Source: an uncultured Pelagibacteraceae bacterium (GTDB taxonomy: Bacteria; Pseudomonadota; Alphaproteobacteria; Pelagibacterales; Pelagibacteraceae). Taken from it: a DNA stretch of 49,448 nt. The stretch is from positions 1-49,448 of the forward strand of contig CABXRS010000007.1 in NCBI GenBank assembly GCA_902514665.1. Direction: 5' to 3'. The stretch's first letter is position 1. Each line of letters starts with the position of its first letter. The notes below the pieces were generated by a model. That model was not told the origin of the DNA. It ran no database searches and saw nothing but the letters and a program-made list of their open reading frames with translations. The translations under genes and the position numbers were made by a program. Below are positions 16,173 to 24,744 of the stretch, piece by piece.

Positions 16173-16967
16173 TTAATAATGTTTTGGCTCTTCTCTTTTT
16201 ATACCTAAGCCAAATTGCTCAGGTGCGTCTGCTGGTGGTGGTAGATTATCTCTTGATCCATCCGCTTCTGCCAAATTTTTTTGAATTGCTGCTCCAGGTT
16301 TATAAAACATATGAGCAAACTTAGACCAGTAAATTCCTCCAAATAAAATTAAATTTGAAAGTACAAATAAAGTTAAAAACAAATATGATAATCCAGCTTG
16401 TCCATTGAACTGAGTATATGACCATAGTAAACCAAAAGTTGCACAAGCTAATAGAGCTAAAACAAATAAGTCTGCTTTAATAATTCTGTACCATGGATGT
16501 GCTTCAGCTGAAACATCAACTCTTAAAAAAAACCAGAACCAATATCCACCAACGCATGTTAGTATTGCTCCTATATGCCATATCATAGACCAAATAGTTG
16601 AAGATGACTTTTCTTGGCCAGTATAACCAAAAACTAAAACTGCTGATGCAACCCAAAATAAAATTGTACCGTACATTCCAAGTACATGTGCCAACCTTCT
16701 TTTGCCAAAACCAAGCTCAGAGGTAGTGCCAATATCGTAAACAGTTGTCTTTGCTACGATAGATACTTTTTCCCCTACACCAAGTTCTTTTGTTGCATTA
16801 AGTTTTGCTTTTTTAGCATTATTAAAAAAATATATTAGATTCCTGTGAGAAATCATTTGGATAATTGTTCCAGCTGCAATTAATACTACCATTGCAATAA
16901 TAAAACTTTGCATTGCAAGTGGAGAAACTGTTTCTGCTAAAGCAGAAAATGGATTTGTATTTAACAT
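16173..16967 (-). CDS. aprM: AprM, membrane anchor/quinone-interacting cytochrome b-like subunit of APS reductase
   Basis: A 264-residue membrane protein with about five or six transmembrane helices. Conserved His positions in or near helices (RLAHVLGMYG, WSMIWHIGAIL, FAHMFYKPGAAIQ) are compatible with b-heme ligands, as in QmoC/HdrE-like anchors. The cytoplasmic tail (EQFGLGIKREEPKHY) is hydrophilic. AprM takes the place of QmoABC in many sulfur oxidisers and is thought to link AprBA to the quinone pool. It is first in aprM-aprB-aprA plus the 116-aa gene. A Shine-Dalgarno AAGGG lies 4 nt before the ATG. The 112-nt spacer upstream holds only AT-rich sequence with a weak hairpin and should contain the operon promoter. 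Confidence 0.88.
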   Translation of the reverse strand: MLNTNPFSALAETVSPLAMQSFIIAMVVLIAAGTIIQMISHRNLIYFFNNAKKAKLNATKELGVGEKVSIVAKTTVYDIGTTSELGFGKRRLAHVLGMYGTILFWVASAVLVFGYTGQEKSSSTIWSMIWHIGAILTCVGGYWFWFFLRVDVSAEAHPWYRIIKADLFVLALLACATFGLLWSYTQFNGQAGLSYLFLTLFVLSNLILFGGIYWSKFAHMFYKPGAAIQKNLAEADGSRDNLPPPADAPEQFGLGIKREEPKHY

Positions 16968-17079
16968 TTTACCCTTAAATTAAATTATTTTGGTCTAATT
17001 TAAAAGATTTTCTAATCTAGTTAAATCTTCATATCAACATAAACTATTGGTTATTTTGTCCTTAATAACAACTTAGAAT

Positions 17080-17481
17080 TTATATTTTTCGTTTGTAGTG
17101 TTGATTTTTAGGAATTACAGACCTAATTCCTCCTTGGGGATTCTCTACATCTCCGTCTCTTCTGGGTATAAGGTGAATATGACAATGCATAATAGATTGG
17201 CCTGAAATTTTTCCAGCATTTGTTCCAATATTAAATCCTTTAACAGTTTTATCTTTTATGGTGACCTCTTTCTTTATTATTTTGATTAGTTCATTACATG
17301 CTAGTAACTCCTCATTTGTTAAATCAAAATAATCACGTAGATGCCTTTTGGGGATAATTAGGCAATGAAGATTAGAAACAGGATATGTGTCGTAACTTGC
17401 ATATGCTAGTTCATTTTCATGAGCAATACCGCTTTTTTCAGAATTACAAAAAAGGCAAGGATTGTTAGGGTCTTTAATCAT
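17080..17481 (-). CDS. HIT-family protein (histidine-triad nucleotide hydrolase)
   Basis: A 133-residue HIT protein. The N-terminal CLFCNSEKS has the CxxC of zinc-binding HIT proteins, and the histidine triad appears as QSIMHCHIHLIPRRDGD. Family members hydrolyse or transfer nucleoside monophosphates (dinucleoside polyphosphates, AMP-lysine, ADP-sugars). It is the last gene of the metC-MFS-pabB-pabA-pabC run, 3 nt after pabC. No specific link between a HIT hydrolase and p-aminobenzoate is visible; co-transcription may be incidental. Confidence 0.9.
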   Translation of the reverse strand: MIKDPNNPCLFCNSEKSGIAHENELAYASYDTYPVSNLHCLIIPKRHLRDYFDLTNEELLACNELIKIIKKEVTIKDKTVKGFNIGTNAGKISGQSIMHCHIHLIPRRDGDVENPQGGIRSVIPKNQHYKRKI

Positions 17482-17484
17482 TAA

Positions 17485-18252
17485 TTAATACCTTGGGTAT
17501 TTTTTTACAGCTAATGAATAATGATTATTTAGAAAGTTAAAAATTTTTAAACTTTTTCTTTTCCATCCAATTCTATCTACTGTCTTTACAGAGGCAACAC
17601 CTTTGCCAGATCCTATCAAGATAATTTCATCATATTTTGACAATGTATCAATCATTATATCTTTTTTAATTATTTTTTTCACTTTAGTTTCAAAGAATTT
17701 ATAAGTAATCCCCTTATAACAATTTTTTGCAGGGGTATATAATTTATTATTTCTTACAAAAACAATATTTGAAGTACCAGTTTCAAATATTTTTTTATCT
17801 GAACATAATCCAATATCAGATCTAGAATTATCCATTTTCGCTAAATATTTTAAAATTTCTTTATACTTAAGGTTTTTATATTCAGGTTTTTCTCTTTTTA
17901 ATTTTACAAGTTTCAAATTGAAATCAAGTTTTGGCTTTATTCTTTTTCTTAAAGAAATTGATATTATTTTTTTATTTAAAGCAACTCTCAACAAATGATT
18001 ATAATTTTTTTTAGGATCTAAATTATTTTTAATTAATTTATTAATATCTTTTTTTATAGAAGTCTTAAAAATTTTATATTTTTTTATTGATTTTAATAAA
18101 TTTTTAATATGTTCTTCAAAGAAAAGAATTTTTGGAGATGATCCATAAATCCACATGGTTGTAAATACTCCATGGTCACCCCAGAGATCTTGAAATTCTA
18201 TCTCTTTAAGATCTTTAAGCTGATAAGATTTTTTTAATAAGTAAGTTACCAT
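17485..18252 (-). CDS. pabC: Aminodeoxychorismate lyase-like class IV aminotransferase
   Basis: A 255-residue fold-type IV PLP protein. DLWGDHGVFTTMW corresponds to the family's D-x-GDGVFET block. NLKYKEILKYLA should hold the PLP lysine, and ETGTSNIVFV and IGSGKGVASVKTVDRIG are the phosphate-binding and C-terminal blocks. As pabC it would convert 4-amino-4-deoxychorismate to p-aminobenzoate and pyruvate. Because pabB and pabA lie directly upstream, this is more likely than branched-chain or D-alanine aminotransferase. The ATG is inside the end of pabA (38-nt overlap). The 25 residues before GDH fit the usual N-terminal length, so this start is accepted. Confidence 0.83.
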   Translation of the reverse strand: MVTYLLKKSYQLKDLKEIEFQDLWGDHGVFTTMWIYGSSPKILFFEEHIKNLLKSIKKYKIFKTSIKKDINKLIKNNLDPKKNYNHLLRVALNKKIISISLRKRIKPKLDFNLKLVKLKREKPEYKNLKYKEILKYLAKMDNSRSDIGLCSDKKIFETGTSNIVFVRNNKLYTPAKNCYKGITYKFFETKVKKIIKKDIMIDTLSKYDEIILIGSGKGVASVKTVDRIGWKRKSLKIFNFLNNHYSLAVKKYPRY

Positions 18253-18772
18253 TTACAGTTAAAAAAGATTCGGGGTGAAATTGAAATCCATAAATTTTAT
18301 CAATGTTATTTTCTAATGCCATTGCTGAACCTGAGATATCACATCTCATTGTTATGTCAAAATTTTTGGAATAAAAAGGTTCTTTCAATTTTAAAGAATG
18401 GTAACGACCTACCTTATAAATATTTTTATTTTTAAAAATAGAATTTTTACTTACAACTTTTATTTTTGACTGAAACCCATGATAAATTTGTTTTTGTTGT
18501 ACTATTTTTGCACCCTCACAAAATAATATTTGTTGAAATCCTAAACAAATTCCAACTATTCTTTTTTTTCCTTTAAATTTTTTATAAATCCTACTAGTTA
18601 TTGGATAGTCTTTTGGCGACCCAGGTCCTGGAGATAAGACAATTGTTGATGCTCTTTTTAAATATCTAATATTAATTTCATCATAATTTGTACATATAAC
18701 TTTATCAAACAACGATAATTGATGTACTACGTTGTGAGTAAATGAGTCTTTATGATCAATCACATATATCAT
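18215..18772 (-). CDS. pabA: Aminodeoxychorismate/anthranilate synthase glutamine amidotransferase subunit
   Basis: A 185-residue class I glutamine amidotransferase. It opens IYVIDHKDSFTHNVV. The oxyanion strand is LSPGPGSPKDYP, the nucleophile is Cys in VGICLGFQQIL, and the His-Glu pair is in YGFQFHPESFL. It supplies ammonia from glutamine to PabB. Being between pabB and pabC, its role is aminodeoxychorismate synthesis; whether it also serves anthranilate synthase as TrpG cannot be judged here. Its ATG overlaps the pabB stop in the ATGA configuration. Confidence 0.9.
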   Translation of the reverse strand: MIYVIDHKDSFTHNVVHQLSLFDKVICTNYDEINIRYLKRASTIVLSPGPGSPKDYPITSRIYKKFKGKKRIVGICLGFQQILFCEGAKIVQQKQIYHGFQSKIKVVSKNSIFKNKNIYKVGRYHSLKLKEPFYSKNFDITMRCDISGSAMALENNIDKIYGFQFHPESFLTVNGNLLIKKILSA

Positions 18773-19932
18773 TTAAACAAATCTATTAGAGCTTTTGCTT
18801 TTATAAAATTTTCATTAAACTCATGATCAGCGTTACTATCGATTACAACACCCGAGGCGACTGAAATTTCTGAAGTATTTTTAAAATTTAGTATTGAGCG
18901 TATAATAATATTAAACCTCATATCTCCATTGAATTTTATGTAACCAAAACTACCAGTATAAATATTTCTATTTTCCTTTTCTTGTTTGTTAAGGAGATTA
19001 AGTGTGTTTATTTTAGGACAACCTATTACAGAACCACCAGGCATCATTGATTTAACAATATCAATGGTTTTTACCTTTTTATTTAACTTGCCCTTTATCA
19101 AACTTACATAATGAAAAAGATCCTTGTATTCCTCTACAGTTTTTTCTTTTTTTATTTTAACAGATCCTGGAACACATATTCGCGATAAATCACTTCGTTC
19201 CATGTCAACAATCATATTATGCTCCTTTGTCTCTTTAATGTTTTTCCTAAAATATTGAAGAGCTTTACTTTTATTTAGACTTGCATTTTTCTTAAGAGTG
19301 CCTGCAATTGGTTTAGTAATTATTGATCTTCCTTTTTTCTCAATTAAAGTCTCAGGAGAGCAACTAATAACCGAATAATTTTTATCCTTAATCAAAAAAG
19401 CCTCAGGAGCAAGATTGGATTTGGATAGACGACAAAAAAATTCTAATGGATCTATTTTTGATTCATTCTTGTACTTAGTACATATTTTAATTTGATAGGT
19501 CTGACCTTGTTTAATTTTTTTTTTAAACTTATTAAAAATTTTTGTATAATTTTTCCTATTAATACTTATTTTAAATTCTTTACTTTTTTTTTCTCTTGAG
19601 TAAGCTTTAAAAGGTAAATTTTCACTTAAACTTATTAAAGTTTCAGGTTTATAAAAAATTCCCTTGGGAAAAGAGTTAGTTTTTTGCTTAGGAAATTTAA
19701 TACCAATTAAGTAATTTAAAATTTCATATCCAAAAAAACCAACATATAAATCAGTTTGTTTAATTTTTTTTTTATTTAAATAAATTGTCTTTAAAAAATT
19801 GTTAACATTATTATTTGATAAAATGATTTTTTTTGAAAAATCTGTAAATAAATCAAACCCCTTTGATGTTTTGTAGATAATGTAGGGTTTAGCAGATAAG
19901 TTAATATCGTTTAAAATTTTATTTGTATTCAA
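18769..19932 (-). CDS. pabB: Aminodeoxychorismate synthase component I
   Basis: A 387-residue chorismate-binding enzyme. The C-terminal catalytic half includes SCSPETLIEKKGRSIITKPIAGT, KEHNMIVDMERSDLSRIC, PGGSVIGCPKINTLNLL and GSFGYIKFNGDMRFNIIIRS. PIAGT marks the PabB branch; the lysine of PIKGT-type enzymes is replaced by Ala here, and other PabB proteins with an Ala at this position exist. The only in-frame start is TTG at 19932, one base after the MFS stop. No ATG occurs before the catalytic domain. With PabA it aminates chorismate for folate synthesis. Confidence 0.9.
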   Translation of the reverse strand: MNTNKILNDINLSAKPYIIYKTSKGFDLFTDFSKKIILSNNNVNNFLKTIYLNKKKIKQTDLYVGFFGYEILNYLIGIKFPKQKTNSFPKGIFYKPETLISLSENLPFKAYSREKKSKEFKISINRKNYTKIFNKFKKKIKQGQTYQIKICTKYKNESKIDPLEFFCRLSKSNLAPEAFLIKDKNYSVISCSPETLIEKKGRSIITKPIAGTLKKNASLNKSKALQYFRKNIKETKEHNMIVDMERSDLSRICVPGSVKIKKEKTVEEYKDLFHYVSLIKGKLNKKVKTIDIVKSMMPGGSVIGCPKINTLNLLNKQEKENRNIYTGSFGYIKFNGDMRFNIIIRSILNFKNTSEISVASGVVIDSNADHEFNENFIKAKALIDLFK

Positions 19933-19933
19933 T

Positions 19934-21154
19934 TTAATTTGTTTTTAATCTTAGCACTGCTTCTTCTTTTATAGGTAAATGGATTATTGCAGCGAAAATT
20001 GATAATGCAATTGCTAAATACCACGCATAATCATAAGAACCATAAATATCATGAAATAAACCCCCCAGATAAGCTCCAAAAAATGATCCTATTTGATGAC
20101 TTAAAAAAACAATTCCATATAGTAAGCCTAAATATTTTGTTCCAAACATATGAGCGACAATTCCACTTGTAGCTGGAACAGTTGACAACCACAAGAAACC
20201 AAAGCTAGCACCAAAAATAAAAGCATTAATATTGCTAGCTGGTAAGAATATAAATAATATAATTGATAATCCTCTCAAAGAATAAATAAAACTCAATATA
20301 ATTTTTTTACTTATCTTAGTTGATAGGTAACCACTCAAAAGTGAACCAAAAATATTAAACAATCCTATCAAAGATAGTATTGCTGCCGCAGTCCAGCTTT
20401 CTAACCCTCTATCAATTACATAGGTAGGTACATGCGTTCCTACTAATGTAATATGAAAACCACAAACAAAAAAACCTGAGACTAACAAAATATAACTTTT
20501 TGAGGCAAACGCCTCTTTAATTGCCTCTAATGTGCTTTGAGAATTTGGTGTTTCTATGCTTTGTTCCAGTGATGGAGATCTTACAAAATATGAAACTATT
20601 AGACCTATAAATAAAGCAATAAGAAAAGCAATTAAAGTAATTTGCCATCCGCTTTCACTTAATGAATAAGTTGTTAAAAGAGGAGATAAAAAATATCCAA
20701 ATGAACCTATTGCTGTTACTAAACTCATTGCAATGGTTCTGTTTGATAATGGAAAATGTTTACCAACTATTGCCATTGGAATACTAATGGCAGTACCACC
20801 TAAACCAATACCAACCAAAATACCCATGTCGATTTGAAAAAATATTCCTGTGTTTGGACCCGCATAAAGAAAATAAATACCTGCTATAAAAAAAACAAAT
20901 GCTAATGCTATAGCTTTATGTCCTCCATATTTATCTGCTATTGCACCAAATATAGGACCAGTAAGTCCCCACATTAACATTTGTAAACCTATTGATAGTC
21001 CAGCCTCAGTTAAAGAAATACCCAGATCATTTTTGAAATCCATAAAGAACAAGCCAAAAGTTTGTCTTATACCTAAGGATATTAAGACTACTACACAAGC
21101 AGCTATTAAAGTTATTAAGGCAGTTTTATTTCTAATAAATTTATCTGTACTCAT
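19934..21154 (-). CDS. MFS transporter (OFA/monocarboxylate-type)
   Basis: A 406-residue protein with 12 predicted membrane helices in two halves. The loop 2-3 MFS motif appears as GPIFGAIADKYGGHKAIA. The early segment (LISLGIRQTFGLFFMDFKNDLGISLTEAGLSIGLQMLMWG) is typical of MFS proteins related to monocarboxylate/oxalate-formate antiporters. The substrate is unknown. It lies between metC (6 nt upstream) and pabB (1 nt downstream), so it is co-transcribed with amino-acid and folate-precursor genes. Transport of a related small organic acid is possible but unproven. Confidence 0.88.
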   Translation of the reverse strand: MSTDKFIRNKTALITLIAACVVVLISLGIRQTFGLFFMDFKNDLGISLTEAGLSIGLQMLMWGLTGPIFGAIADKYGGHKAIALAFVFFIAGIYFLYAGPNTGIFFQIDMGILVGIGLGGTAISIPMAIVGKHFPLSNRTIAMSLVTAIGSFGYFLSPLLTTYSLSESGWQITLIAFLIALFIGLIVSYFVRSPSLEQSIETPNSQSTLEAIKEAFASKSYILLVSGFFVCGFHITLVGTHVPTYVIDRGLESWTAAAILSLIGLFNIFGSLLSGYLSTKISKKIILSFIYSLRGLSIILFIFLPASNINAFIFGASFGFLWLSTVPATSGIVAHMFGTKYLGLLYGIVFLSHQIGSFFGAYLGGLFHDIYGSYDYAWYLAIALSIFAAIIHLPIKEEAVLRLKTN

Positions 21155-21160
21155 AAAAAA

Positions 21161-22336
21161 TTACTTTAGGTGTTTTAAAGCGCGACTTATATCAGCGATA
21201 AGGTCGCTAGGATCCTCTAATCCTATGTGTAATCTCACTAGATGTTCATCTTTTGATAGTTTTAAAAATTTTCGAGTTCCAGTCTCTTTATACTCTTGAT
21301 GTAAAGCTAAACTCTCAAATCCACCCCAACTATAACCATAACCAAATAATTTTAACGAATTAACAAATTTTCTTACAGAGTTAATATTTTTACTTGTTAT
21401 TTTTAAACCCATTAAACCAGAGGCACCTGAATAGTATTTCTTCCACATCTTATAATTGTAAGAACCTTTGTGATAAGGATAAAGTAGTTTTATATTTTTA
21501 AACTTAGATAAAAATTTTGCTATTTTTTTCGCATTTTCTCTATGTCTATCAAGTCTGACATCTAATGTTCTTAAACCTCTAGTAATCAAATAGGCATCGT
21601 CAGGACCAAGTCTTAAACCAGTAATTCTCTCAGCAGCTTTCACTTTATTAAATACTTTTTTATTAACTGCTAAAGATCCTCCCATTACATCTGAATGACC
21701 TGAATAATATTTTGTTGCAGATACGATTGACATATCAAATCCAAGTTTAATAGGTTTTAAAAAGTACGGTGTTCCCCATGTATTGTCCATAGCGGTTAAA
21801 ATTTTATTTTTTTTAGCAATAGAAATTATTTTTCCTAGATCTTGAAAATCAAAAGAATTACTTCCTGGATTTTCTACAAAAATTAACTTTGTTTTTTTTG
21901 TAATGTTTTTTTCTAAAGTTTTGAGATCATGAGGATTGTAGAAAGTTGTTTTAATATTGAAATCTTTTAAATAATTTTCAGTCAATATTCTTGTGGGACT
22001 ATAAACTGGATCTGCTGCAATAATTTCATCTCCAGGTCTAGTGATACTAAAAATTGCTAAAAAAACTGCTCCGAAACCTGTTGGTGTTGTAAAAACATGG
22101 TAACTTTCCTCAAGCTTAGTTAAAATTTTTTGTAAGATATAAGTAGTTGATGTTCCCTGCCTTGCATAATCATAATGACCACCAATAGGATTTTTTTGAG
22201 CTTTTGCTTGAGTTTTTCTTATATCTTTCATTGATTTAAAAATTATAGTGGATGCTCTAACCACTGCTGGGTTAACTGATTGATTGTGGAAATCTTTAGC
22301 AGTGTGCTTAAGAAAAGTCTTGAAAGAACTACTCAT
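21161..22336 (-). CDS. metC: Cystathionine beta-lyase / PLP-dependent Cys-Met metabolism enzyme
   Basis: A 391-residue fold-type I PLP enzyme. The pyridoxal lysine lies in SIVSATKYYSGHSDVMGGSL. Upstream residues include GGHYDYARQGTSTTYILQ, TTPTGFGAVFLAIFSITRPGDEI and MDNTWGTPYFLKP. The C-terminus has LHIGLEDPSDLIADI. The WGTPY and Y-x-GHSD forms are typical of alphaproteobacterial MetC, which cleaves cystathionine to homocysteine, pyruvate and ammonia. It is first in the six-gene minus-strand run that continues into the MFS transporter and pab genes. Confidence 0.87.
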   Translation of the reverse strand: MSSSFKTFLKHTAKDFHNQSVNPAVVRASTIIFKSMKDIRKTQAKAQKNPIGGHYDYARQGTSTTYILQKILTKLEESYHVFTTPTGFGAVFLAIFSITRPGDEIIAADPVYSPTRILTENYLKDFNIKTTFYNPHDLKTLEKNITKKTKLIFVENPGSNSFDFQDLGKIISIAKKNKILTAMDNTWGTPYFLKPIKLGFDMSIVSATKYYSGHSDVMGGSLAVNKKVFNKVKAAERITGLRLGPDDAYLITRGLRTLDVRLDRHRENAKKIAKFLSKFKNIKLLYPYHKGSYNYKMWKKYYSGASGLMGLKITSKNINSVRKFVNSLKLFGYGYSWGGFESLALHQEYKETGTRKFLKLSKDEHLVRLHIGLEDPSDLIADISRALKHLK

Positions 22337-22409
22337 AATAAAATTTGATATGTTTAAAAGACAATGCTATATCCCATGAAAAACGTCAATATAATTAAAA
22401 TAGGATTGA

Positions 22410-22493
22410 ATGAGTTACCCAAAAAAACATAGAGGTCGAAGAAAACAAGGCTCAAAAAAAAGAAGAGCTAAAAGAAAGAATAAAAAGAAGTAA
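22410..22493 (+). CDS. Candidate 27-aa highly basic peptide
   Basis: A short plus-strand frame between metC (divergent) and mnmA (convergent). It encodes MSYPKKHRGRRKQGSKKRRA followed by KRKNKKK, with Lys/Arg making up well over half of the residues. An AGGA lies 4 nt before the ATG. Peptides this basic and short are usually ribosome- or RNA-associated (bL36, bTHX or AURKAIP1/COX24-like proteins), but I do not recognise this one as any of them. AT-rich genomes produce Lys-rich frames by chance. However, seven CGR/AGR arginines, a start signal and the isolated position in an otherwise empty interval make it worth keeping. Confidence 0.45.
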   Translation: MSYPKKHRGRRKQGSKKRRAKRKNKKK

Positions 22494-22501
22494 ACCGGCT
22501 T

Positions 22502-23620
22502 CTATTCTTTAATCCACCCACCACCAAGAACTTTATACCCAAATTGGTCTTTGTTATAAAAAACACAAGCTTGTCCTGGTGAAATACCATCCTCAGGTAA
22601 GCTAAGATTAACAATCCCTGTTTTATTGTCATTTAAAAAAACATTTGCTTCTAATAAATTACCAGTTGATCGCACTTTCACAAAAATTTTTTTATCTAAT
22701 TCATTATTTGGTGCTAATAAATTTATATCTTTTAAAGAAATTGTTTTTTTTCCTAATTTCTCTTTTGGTCCAACAATTATTTCATTACTGTCAGAATTAA
22801 TTTTAAGCACATAAAGGGGCTCTATATCTGAAACCTTTATTCCTTTTCGTTGACCAATTGTAAAATTAATAATTCCATCATGCACTCCTATAACTTCTCC
22901 ATTTAAATTTTTGATATTTCCTTTTTGAAAAGAGTCAGGTCTAAATTTTTGTATAACCGATGCATAATCTCCATTTGGAACAAAGCAAATGTCTTGGCTA
23001 TCAGGCTTATCGGCAACATTTAAATCTAAATTTTTTGCAATTTCTCGAGTTTTATCTTTTAACATTCCACCCAAAGGGAATCTTAAATAATCTAATTGCT
23101 CTCTAGTTGTGTTAAATAGAAAATAACTTTGATCTCTATTTTCATCAATTGCTCTATACATATTTGTGGTATTTTTTTCTGTAATACTTTTTACATAATG
23201 ACCAGTAACCAATGCGTCTGCATTAAGATCTTTTGCTACCTCAAATAAGTCTTTGAATTTTACTGTTTGATTACATTGCACACAAGGAATAGGAGTTTCA
23301 CCTTTTAAATAACTCTCAACAAAATTATCTATTACTCCTTGTTTAAATTTATCCTGATAATATAAAATTTTGTGTTCAATATCTAATTTATGAGCCACAC
23401 GTTTTGCATCCATAATATCTTGACCAGAACAACATTGTTTAGAAGCTGCTACTTCCTTACCATCATCGTATAATTTTAATGTAATACCTATAACTTTATA
23501 ACCCTCTTTTCTCATCATGCCTGCAACGGTTGAGGAATCTACACCTCCAGACATGGCTACAACTACGGTAGTATCTGATGGTTTTTTATTAAAACCTAAA
23601 GAGTTCAATTCTTTGCTCAT
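22502..23620 (-). CDS. mnmA: tRNA-specific 2-thiouridylase
   Basis: A 372-residue MnmA. The PP-loop motif [18 protein letters not shown] is near the N-terminus. The catalytic cysteines are in [14 protein letters not shown] and [15 protein letters not shown], with the family block [13 protein letters not shown] and the C-terminal [10 protein letters not shown]. It adds the 2-thio group to the wobble uridine of tRNA Lys, Glu and Gln using sulfur relayed from a cysteine desulfurase. It is transcribed alone on the minus strand. Its stop is 8 nt from the end of the basic 27-aa ORF. Confidence 0.96.
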   Translation of the reverse strand: MSKELNSLGFNKKPSDTTVVVAMSGGVDSSTVAGMMRKEGYKVIGITLKLYDDGKEVAASKQCCSGQDIMDAKRVAHKLDIEHKILYYQDKFKQGVIDNFVESYLKGETPIPCVQCNQTVKFKDLFEVAKDLNADALVTGHYVKSITEKNTTNMYRAIDENRDQSYFLFNTTREQLDYLRFPLGGMLKDKTREIAKNLDLNVADKPDSQDICFVPNGDYASVIQKFRPDSFQKGNIKNLNGEVIGVHDGIINFTIGQRKGIKVSDIEPLYVLKINSDSNEIIVGPKEKLGKKTISLKDINLLAPNNELDKKIFVKVRSTGNLLEANVFLNDNKTGIVNLSLPEDGISPGQACVFYNKDQFGYKVLGGGWIKE

Positions 23621-23661
23621 AAGGTGGTATTTATACTGATTTACAATATAAGTTAAATTAA

Positions 23662-23832
23662 ATGATTTTAGATTATGAACCAGGTGACAAAGTCACTAAT
23701 CCAAACAACAAAGAATGGGGTGTAGGACAGGTGCAATCAATAATAAATGAAAAAGTGACTGTAAATTTTGAAAATGCTGGAAAGATAGTAATTAATGCAA
23801 AAAATATCGAACTTAGAAAGTTAGGTGAATAA
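23662..23832 (+). CDS. DUF3553 domain protein
   Basis: A 56-residue soluble protein: [20 protein letters not shown], then [25 protein letters not shown] and a short tail. The pattern of a hydrophobic start, GD-x-V-x-NP-x-x-x-EWG-x-GQVQS and strand-rich remainder is the DUF3553 family, common in Alphaproteobacteria and of unknown function. The fold resembles a small CarD/KOW-like beta barrel by sequence pattern (inference). It lies 41 nt from the divergent mnmA start and 4 nt before cysQ, so it is co-transcribed with cysQ. Confidence 0.85.
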   Translation: MILDYEPGDKVTNPNNKEWGVGQVQSIINEKVTVNFENAGKIVINAKNIELRKLGE

Positions 23833-23836
23833 TAAA

Positions 23837-24601
23837 ATGGATATAAGAAAAATAGTTGAGGATTTGGTTGAATGTTTTTTGAATGCTGGAGAGTTGGCTA
23901 TCGAATTAAGAGAAAAAGGCTTAATAAAAAAAATTAAACAAGACAATACTCCAGTCAGCAACGGTGATTTGGAAGTAAATAAACTTATCTCAAAAGAAAT
24001 TTCTAAAATAACTCCTGAAATTCCCATTATTTCCGAGGAAAGTTTAGAGAATAAAGATAAATCCGATTTAAAAAATTTTTGGTTAATAGATCCAATTGAT
24101 GGAACACATGATTACATAAATAATTTAGAAGAATTTACAATTAATGCTGGATTAATAATAGCCAATAAACCAGTGGCAGGTTTAATTAATGCACCTGCTA
24201 AAAAGAGGATGTTCTACTCTTATGGAGAAGGCAATTCTTATGAACTTTATAAAGGAAAGACATCAAACCTTGGTGATTCGATAACAAAAAATAATGTACC
24301 AATAAGGTTTATATCTTACTCGAATAAAATTAAACCTGAGATTCAAAAAATATATGATGAATTAGGAGTAAAGGAAAATATTAGAATGAAAAGTTCTCTG
24401 AAATTTTGTGTGGTTGCAACAGGTGAATACGATGGTTATGTTGCAGAGCCAAGAGCTTTTGAGTGGGATATAGCAGCTGGTCATGCTATTTTAAATCATG
24501 CAGGTGGGCAGATTACAGATTTTGATGGAAACGAAATTTTATATGGTAAACCTGATTTTAAAAATACGAGTATTATATTAAAAAGCAAAACTATATTATG
24601 A
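23837..24601 (+). CDS. cysQ: 3'(2'),5'-bisphosphate nucleotidase, CysQ / inositol-phosphatase family
   Basis: A 254-residue Mg/Li-sensitive phosphatase. Metal-site motifs are IISEESLEN (Glu), WLIDPIDGTHDYINNLEEFTIN (DPIDGT) and AFEWDIAAGHAILNHAGG (WD-x-A-A-x-H). CysQ hydrolyses PAP to AMP and phosphate, clearing the by-product of sulfate assimilation. Inositol monophosphatase is the alternative, but the insertions fit CysQ. The ATG at 23837 is preferred to an in-frame GTG at 23825, which falls inside the DUF3553 gene. The stop overlaps the following 48-aa ORF as ATGA. Confidence 0.85.
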   Translation: MDIRKIVEDLVECFLNAGELAIELREKGLIKKIKQDNTPVSNGDLEVNKLISKEISKITPEIPIISEESLENKDKSDLKNFWLIDPIDGTHDYINNLEEFTINAGLIIANKPVAGLINAPAKKRMFYSYGEGNSYELYKGKTSNLGDSITKNNVPIRFISYSNKIKPEIQKIYDELGVKENIRMKSSLKFCVVATGEYDGYVAEPRAFEWDIAAGHAILNHAGGQITDFDGNEILYGKPDFKNTSIILKSKTIL

Positions 24602-24744
24602 TAGATGACCAGCTAAGAATTATACTAATAATAATAGTATCTGTTTCTATTTTTGGTTTATTAGTTTTTGTATTTGTAAAAAATTATATTAGAAATAAAA
24701 TTAATCGACTAGTAGAAGATGAAGACAAAAAAAATTTAGAGTAA
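24598..24744 (+). CDS. 48-aa single-helix membrane protein downstream of cysQ
   Basis: A short frame coupled to cysQ by an ATGA overlap. The product starts MIDDQLRIILIIIVSVSIFG, continues with a hydrophobic run to about residue 27, and ends with a charged tail (RNKINRLVEDEDKKNLE). This is one transmembrane helix with a cytoplasmic acidic/basic tail. No family is recognised. Its last 9 nt overlap the end of convergent recX. The tight coupling supports it being translated. Confidence 0.58.
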   Translation: MIDDQLRIILIIIVSVSIFGLLVFVFVKNYIRNKINRLVEDEDKKNLE

